Positions 59,804-64,000 of a stretch of 64,000 nt of DNA are shown piece by piece. This DNA is from Burkholderia cepacia GG4 (lineage in GTDB: Bacteria > Pseudomonadota > Gammaproteobacteria > Burkholderiales > Burkholderiaceae). Every line of letters begins with the position of its first letter. Position 1 is the stretch's first letter. The notes below the pieces were generated by a model that was given only the letters and a program-made list of their open reading frames with translations, had not been told where the DNA came from and ran no database searches. Location: positions 496,001-560,000 of the forward strand of contig NC_018514.1 of NCBI RefSeq assembly GCF_000292915.1, given 5' to 3'. The position numbers and the translations under genes were made by a program.

Positions 59804-60415
59804 TCAGCGCGTCGCGATCGCCACCGCCGCACTGGCCATCGCGGTCGCGCTCGTCCGGTTCGCGATCCGCTTCGCGCGTGCCGAAGTCAGAAAAGCCCGC
59901 GCACGCACCGCGAGCAACGACCAGAAGCAGTCGGCGAGGATCAGGATCGCGAGCATCGTGCCGACGAGCTCGGCCCACGCGAGAACACCGACATGCGTGA
60001 GGTCGACGATCGTCGGCAGCAGCGCGAGATAGAACAGACCGATCTTCGGATTGCCGAGCGTAACCAGCGTGCCGGCAACGAACATGCGCCACGGCGACTG
60101 GCCGCGCGGCAGCTCGTCGGCCTTCGTGTCGGTCGGCGCGGTCCACATCTTCCACGCGAGGAACAGCAGGTAGGCGACGCCGAGCAGCTTCAGCACGAGC
60201 AGGCCCGTCTCGAACGTGCGCGCGAACGCGGACAGCCCGGCGACCGCCAGCGTGAGCCACAGCGCCTCGCCGATCCACATCGCGGCGAGGAACGGCAGCA
60301 CGTCTCGCACGCCGTTCGTCAGCACGCGCGCGACGAGCGCGGCGACGCTCGGGCCGGGGGTGCCGGCGGTGACGAGCAGGGCGATGGCGAACACGGCGAG
60401 CGCGGACAGCGTCAT
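59804..60415 (-). CDS. LysE-family amino acid exporter
   Basis: This 203-residue protein starts at ATG 60415. It has five to six hydrophobic segments, with the LysE/RhtB hallmarks VTAGTPGPSVAALVARVL near the N-terminus, LLGVAYLLFLAWKMW in the middle and FVAGTLVTLGNPKIGLFYL later. Such proteins export amino acids or homoserine lactone-like compounds. It is divergent from a GNAT acetyltransferase gene with an 83-bp gap. Confidence 0.92.
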   Translation of the reverse strand: MTLSALAVFAIALLVTAGTPGPSVAALVARVLTNGVRDVLPFLAAMWIGEALWLTLAVAGLSAFARTFETGLLVLKLLGVAYLLFLAWKMWTAPTDTKADELPRGQSPWRMFVAGTLVTLGNPKIGLFYLALLPTIVDLTHVGVLAWAELVGTMLAILILADCFWSLLAVRARAFLTSARAKRIANRTSATAMASAAVAIATR

Positions 60416-60498
60416 GACGAACCTCGTGGGCGGGGCGTTCGAAACGTATGAAGTTTCGATTATAGTGACGGCCGTTCCTGCCTGCCTACCTCGTCGTG

Positions 60499-61026
60499 AT
60501 GACAGTATCGATCCGGATTCGTCCCGCCACGCGGGAAGACGCGGCCGCGATGGCCGCCGTGGAAGTGGCCGCCGCTCAGCGCTTTCGCGACATCGGCATG
60601 CCCGACATCGCCGCAGGCGAGCCGACCGATACGGCCGACGTGCTCGCCCGCATCGACGACGGTCGCGCGTATGTCGCGACGGACGAAACGGGGACGTGCG
60701 TGGGCTTTGCGTTCTACCGGCTGCTCGATGCGCAGCGGCTTTACCTCGAAGAGCTGGATGTCGCGCCGTCGCATGCCGGGCAGCGAATCGGCGCACGCCT
60801 GATCGAACGGATCATGACGCGCGCGGCGCAAGACGGCATCGCACAGGTCGTACTGTCGACGTTCCGCGCCGCGCCGTGGAACGCGCCGTACTACGCGCGC
60901 CTCGGCTTCCACATCATCGACGACGCATCGCTCGACGACACGCTGCGCGCGATCCGCGCGCATCACGTTGCACGCGGGCTCGACGAGACGCAGCGGGTGT
61001 TCATGCGCGCGGACGTGCACGCATGA
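60499..61026 (+). CDS. GNAT-family N-acetyltransferase
   Basis: This 175-residue protein begins MTVSIRIRPATREDAAAM at ATG 60499 (a GTG at 60496 is adjacent) with no clear ribosome-binding site. The acetyl-CoA-binding motif A is LDVAPSHAGQRIGARLIERI, and APYYARLGFHIID near the end is typical. It resembles acetyltransferases that act on small amines or antibiotics. The substrate is unknown. Divergent transcription from an exporter gene hints at a linked detoxification role. Confidence 0.9.
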   Translation: MTVSIRIRPATREDAAAMAAVEVAAAQRFRDIGMPDIAAGEPTDTADVLARIDDGRAYVATDETGTCVGFAFYRLLDAQRLYLEELDVAPSHAGQRIGARLIERIMTRAAQDGIAQVVLSTFRAAPWNAPYYARLGFHIIDDASLDDTLRAIRAHHVARGLDETQRVFMRADVHA

Positions 61027-61041
61027 ACGGGTTGCCGGCCG

Positions 61042-62103
61042 TCAGGCCGCGTCGCTGAGCGCCGGGTAGTCGGTGTAGCCCGTTTCGCCTACCGCGTAGA
61101 ACGTCTCCGGCACCGGCTTGTTCAGCGGTGCGCCGAGTTCGAGGCGGCGCGCCAGGTCCGGGTTCGCGATGAACAGCTTGCCCCACGCGATCGCGTCGGC
61201 GTTGCCGCTCGCGAGCGTTTCCTGTGCGGATTCGAGCGTGAACTGCTCGTTCGCGATCAGTGGGCCGCCGAACGCTTCCTTCAGGCGCGGGCTCAGCTGG
61301 TCGCCCGAATACGATTCACGCGTGAAGATGAACGCGATCTTGCGGCGGCCGAGTTCGCGCGCGACATAGCCGAACGTCGCGGCCGGGTCGGAATCGCCCA
61401 TCGTGTGCGCGTCGCCGCGCGGCGCGAGGTGCATGCCGACACGGCCGGCACCCCACACGTCGATCGCTGCGTCGACCACTTCGAGCAGCAGGCGCGCGCG
61501 GTTCTCGATCGGGCCGCCGTACGCATCGGTGCGATGGTTGGTGCTGTCCTGCAGGAACTGGTCGAGCAGGTAGCCGTTCGCACCGTGGATCTCGACGCCG
61601 TCGAAGCCGGCCTTCTTTGCGTTCTCCGCGCCCTTGCGATACGCGGCGACGATGCCCGGAATTTCATCGAGTTCGAGCGCACGCGGCGTCACGTACGGAC
61701 GCGGCGGGCGCACCAGGCTCACATGGCCGTCCGCGGCGATCGCGCTCGGCGCGACCGGCAGGTCGCCGTTCAGGAACACCGGATCGGAAATCCTGCCGAC
61801 GTGCCAGAGTTGCAGCACGATGCGGCCGCCGGCCGCGTGCACGGCCTGCGTCACGCGCTTCCAGCCTTCCACCTGCTCGTCGGACCAGATGCCGGGCGTG
61901 TCCGCGTAGCCGACGCCCTGCGGCGTGACCGAGGTCGCTTCGCTGATGATCAGGCCGGCCGATGCTCGCTCGGCGTAATAGCGGGCCATCAGGTCGTTCG
62001 GTACGCGCGCATCGCCGGCGCGGGCACGGGTGAGCGGCGCCATCACGACGCGGTTCGGCAGGGTCAGGTCGCCGAGGGTAATGGGGTCGAACAGGGTGGG
62101 CAT
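61042..62103 (-). CDS. nemA: Old Yellow Enzyme-family alkene reductase (NemA-like)
   Basis: This 353-residue protein starts at ATG 62103 (MPTLFDPITLGDLTLPNRVV). It has the FMN-binding start VMAPLTRARA, GRIVLQLWHVGRIS, the active site FDGVEIHGANGYLLDQFLQD with the conserved His and Asn, and NHRTDAYGGPIENRARLLLE. It reduces activated C=C bonds, nitro groups or N-ethylmaleimide with NADPH. The ArsR-type gene upstream on the same strand probably controls it, as in other Burkholderia nemA loci. Confidence 0.93.
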   Translation of the reverse strand: MPTLFDPITLGDLTLPNRVVMAPLTRARAGDARVPNDLMARYYAERASAGLIISEATSVTPQGVGYADTPGIWSDEQVEGWKRVTQAVHAAGGRIVLQLWHVGRISDPVFLNGDLPVAPSAIAADGHVSLVRPPRPYVTPRALELDEIPGIVAAYRKGAENAKKAGFDGVEIHGANGYLLDQFLQDSTNHRTDAYGGPIENRARLLLEVVDAAIDVWGAGRVGMHLAPRGDAHTMGDSDPAATFGYVARELGRRKIAFIFTRESYSGDQLSPRLKEAFGGPLIANEQFTLESAQETLASGNADAIAWGKLFIANPDLARRLELGAPLNKPVPETFYAVGETGYTDYPALSDAA

Positions 62104-62182
62104 GGAGATAACCTCTTCACGAAAAACGGGCTCGCCGGCGCGTGTGGCGCGGCGAGTACCGCAAGGCCGGTTCGGCCGGTGG

Positions 62183-62491
62183 TTAGAGTTCGCGGCGCAT
62201 TGCGTCGAGAAATGCGTCGATGACGGCCTCGTTGCGCTGGAAGAACGCCCACTGGCCGATTCGCGTCGACGTCACGAGCCCCGCGCGCTGCAGCGTCGCG
62301 AGGTGCGCGGAGACGGTCGACTGCGACAGCCCGCAGCGCGCATCGATCTGCCCGGCGCAGACGCCGTGGTCATACGGCAGCGTCTGCTCCGGGAAATGCG
62401 CGTCCGGCGTTTTCAGCCAGACGAGGATATCCCGGCGTACAGGGTTCGAGAGCGCTTTCAGGATCGCGTCGATGTCGAGTTCGGTCGGCAT
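62183..62491 (-). CDS. ArsR/SmtB-family repressor
   Basis: Started at ATG 62491 (MPTELDIDAILKALSNPVRR) the protein has 102 residues. The winged helix is in CGLSQSTVSAHLATLQRAGL and ends WAFFQRNEAVIDAFL. A Cys in HGVCAGQIDARCGLS could sense electrophiles or metals. It lies 79 bp upstream of the Old Yellow Enzyme gene on the same strand. The palindrome at 62551-62576, 60 bp before its start, is its likely operator. Confidence 0.9.
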   Translation of the reverse strand: MPTELDIDAILKALSNPVRRDILVWLKTPDAHFPEQTLPYDHGVCAGQIDARCGLSQSTVSAHLATLQRAGLVTSTRIGQWAFFQRNEAVIDAFLDAMRREL

Positions 62492-62550
62492 GGAAGGGCG
62501 TGGTGTTCGGTTGGGAAACCGGTGCAAACGAGTATCGTCGATGGTCGAAT

Positions 62551-62576
62551 CATATATCGGAAAGTGACGATATATG
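62551..62576. promoter_or_regulatory. Perfect palindrome upstream of the ArsR gene (probable operator)
   Basis: CATATATCG at 62551-62559 and CGATATATG at 62568-62576 are exact inverse copies with the 8-bp spacer GAAAGTGA. The size and AT-rich half-sites fit an ArsR-type operator and its place suits autoregulation of the arsR-nemA unit. Confidence 0.75.
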
Positions 62577-62787
62577 CGAAGGCACTATCGGGAGTGGGGT
62601 TGATCGGTTGTGGAACGGCGGAAAAAGATCCGCATGACGGCGCGGATATGGCCCGGTTTTCGCGCGCTATCGCCCGATGTCATCGCAGGGAAATAGTTGA
62701 AAATTTCAACTAAGTATCTATACTTCGACGCATTGCCGGGTGCGTGCTGTGTCGTCGCCTGCCGGCTCATGCAAAAGGAGCGCGCAC
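62577..62787. other. Intergenic region between the ArsR and MarR genes
   Basis: No gene is supported here. The stretch AATAGTTGAAAATTTCAACT at 62692-62711 contains the inverted repeat AGTTGAAA/TTTCAACT and lies 76 bp before the MarR start. It is likely the MarR operator (inference). Confidence 0.5.
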
Positions 62788-63231
62788 GTGTCTACCGGTT
62801 CGACCCCTGGATTCCTTACCTTCAGGCTGGATCTCGCGAGCGCGCTGCTCAGCGCGCGCGCGAATGCGATCTACCGGGAGCGCTGGAGCCTCGACGTGCG
62901 TGCGTTGCGCGTGTTGCGGCTCATCTGTTCGGAAGCGGGCATCACGCCGAAAATCGTGTCGCAGCGCGCGCTGATCGAAAAGACGCTGCTGTCCAAGACG
63001 CTCGCCGAGCTGGAAGCGCGCGGGCTGATTGCCCGCGTCACGCATGAACAGGACCGGCGCAGCGTCACGTTGCACAGCACGCCCGAAGGTGTCGAGGTCG
63101 CGCAGTCGTCAGCGCAAGTCGGCGAGGCGCTCGAAGACACGCTCGTCGCCGGATTGACCGCGAGCGAACGCAAGACGCTGGACCGTTTGCTCGAAAAGCT
63201 GTCCGACAGCCTGATTGACGACGCGGCCTGA
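62788..63231 (+). CDS. MarR-family transcriptional regulator
   Basis: Started at GTG 62788, seven bases after AAAGGAG, the protein has 147 residues. The winged-helix core is WSLDVRALRVLRLICSEAGI, then VSQRALIEKTLLSKTLAELE and ARGLIARVTHEQDRRSVTLH, with the D-R-R wing motif. MarR proteins respond to small aromatic or amphipathic ligands. The gene precedes the M20 amidohydrolase gene by 54 bp on the same strand and probably governs it. Confidence 0.9.
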   Translation: MSTGSTPGFLTFRLDLASALLSARANAIYRERWSLDVRALRVLRLICSEAGITPKIVSQRALIEKTLLSKTLAELEARGLIARVTHEQDRRSVTLHSTPEGVEVAQSSAQVGEALEDTLVAGLTASERKTLDRLLEKLSDSLIDDAA

Positions 63232-63285
63232 ACGGATCGAAAGCAGCAGCGCCATTCACATCCCTCAACCTCCCTGGAGTCGTTC

Positions 63286-64000
63286 ATGACGCATCTGATC
63301 GATACGCTCGCGCCCGCCATCGGTGTACTGCTGCCCGAACTCGAAGCGCTCTACAAGGATTTCCACGAACATCCGGAACTGTCGATGCAGGAATTCCGCA
63401 CGGCGAAGATCGTTGCCGATTACGTGGAATCGCTCGGCTACGACGTCGCGCGGGAAGTGGGCGTGACCGGCGTGGTGGCGATCCTGCGCAACGGTGCCGG
63501 CCCGACGGTGATGCTGCGCGCCGACATGGATGCGTTGCCGATGGCCGAAGCCACGGGCCTGCCGTACGCGAGCAAGGCGGTGGCGAAAGACGAGGACGGC
63601 GTGCAGGTCGGCGTTGCGCACAGCTGCGGGCACGACATGCACGTGACCTGGTTGCTGGGCGTCGCGCGCCTGATGGCCGAACATCGCGGCGAGTGGGGCG
63701 GCACGCTGATGGCCGTGTTCCAGCCGGGCGAGGAGGTGGGGCGCGGCGCACGGAGCATGGTCGACGACGGCATGCTGGCACGCTTTCCGAAGCCCGACGT
63801 GATTCTCGGTCAGCACGTGATGGTGGGCGCGGCGGGAACGGTCGGTTATCGAAGCGGCACGATCCTGTCGGCGGGCGACAGCCTGAAAGTCAGGTTGTTC
63901 GGGCGCGGCTCGCACGGCTCGCAGCCGCAGACTTCGATCGATCCCGTCATCATGGCCGCATCGACTACGCTGCGTCTGCAGACCATCGTGTCACGCGAGA
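63286..64000 (+). CDS. M20-family amidohydrolase (partial, runs past the window end)
   Basis: The 238 visible residues start at ATG 63286 behind GGAG. They include the metal-binding blocks LRADMDALPM and VAHSCGHDMHVTWLLGVARL, then FQPGEEVGRGARSMV and GQHVMVGAAGTVG. These are the hallmarks of the hippurate/IAA-amino acid hydrolase group. Members remove the acyl or amino-acid part from N-acylated amino acids. The dimerisation domain has just begun at the window edge. It is probably cotranscribed with the MarR gene. Confidence 0.92.
   Translation, partial: MTHLIDTLAPAIGVLLPELEALYKDFHEHPELSMQEFRTAKIVADYVESLGYDVAREVGVTGVVAILRNGAGPTVMLRADMDALPMAEATGLPYASKAVAKDEDGVQVGVAHSCGHDMHVTWLLGVARLMAEHRGEWGGTLMAVFQPGEEVGRGARSMVDDGMLARFPKPDVILGQHVMVGAAGTVGYRSGTILSAGDSLKVRLFGRGSHGSQPQTSIDPVIMAASTTLRLQTIVSRE

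Overview
The window is high-GC DNA from a Gram-negative beta-proteobacterium. Gene content and codon use point to Burkholderia, most like the B. cepacia complex, and probably a secondary replicon because regulators, transporters and catabolic genes dominate over housekeeping functions. No rRNA, tRNA, CRISPR array or complete insertion sequence was seen. The family-level calls rest on motifs I recognise in the translations; no database search was run.

Layout. (1) 1-7218: a chaperone-usher fimbrial locus (DUF1120-type subunits, PapD-like chaperone, FimD/PapC-like usher) with an orphan BvgA/FimZ-like response regulator. An 8-bp tandem repeat lies just upstream of the second subunit pair. Base composition is visibly less GC-rich here. 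(2) 7219-8520: gene remnants, including a decayed P4-type integrase, which look like an island edge. (3) 8584-13085: a LuxR-type response regulator, a Cache chemoreceptor, a ketopantoate reductase-family enzyme and a MocA-like nucleotidyltransferase. (4) 13442-17438: a vapC remnant, then an iron module (TonB receptor, Sel1-repeat protein, PiuC dioxygenase) with a Fur-like upstream repeat. A poly-G tract frameshift fuses the last two genes. (5) 17623-20753: a FitAB/VapBC toxin-antitoxin pair, an aspartate carbamoyltransferase with an N-terminal helix-turn-helix and two matching palindromes, an entericidin-like lipoprotein and a membrane protein. (6) 21091-25637: an EamA exporter, an AraC regulator, moaF-SDR and a DapB-like protein.

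(7) 25789-32680: an OmpR/EnvZ-type two-component system. Around it are a DUF4410 lipoprotein, an EF-hand protein, a CX4C-repeat secreted protein, a sterol desaturase-like membrane enzyme and an SDR. A 19-bp motif recurs in two of the intergenic regions, which suggests a local regulon. (8) 32713-43455: RidA, an oxidoreductase-like small protein, an MFS drug exporter with a LysR partner, further LysR genes, and a DUF4286-MFS-DUF2848-SDR catabolic-looking cluster. (9) 43891-53733: a YpfJ-like metallopeptidase, then a likely amine/amino-acid catabolic cluster (LuxR-type regulator, aldehyde dehydrogenase, aminotransferase, APC permease, DUF3156, AraC regulator, porin). A shared motif of about 22 bp lies before four of its transcription units. 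(10) 53862-58879: a CUT1 sugar-type ABC transporter without an ATPase gene, its probable LacI repressor and operator palindrome, and a PI-PLC-like enzyme. (11) 59020-64000: a decayed higB with an intact higA, a LysE exporter, a GNAT enzyme, an Old Yellow Enzyme with an ArsR regulator and operator, a MarR regulator and the start of an M20 amidohydrolase.

The strongest candidates for undescribed biology are: the HTH-fused aspartate carbamoyltransferase with two operator-like sites; the 19-bp regulon motif around the two-component system; the shared motif of the amine cluster; the 8-bp repeat that may make fimbriae phase-variable; and the homopolymer switch joining the Sel1 protein to PiuC.
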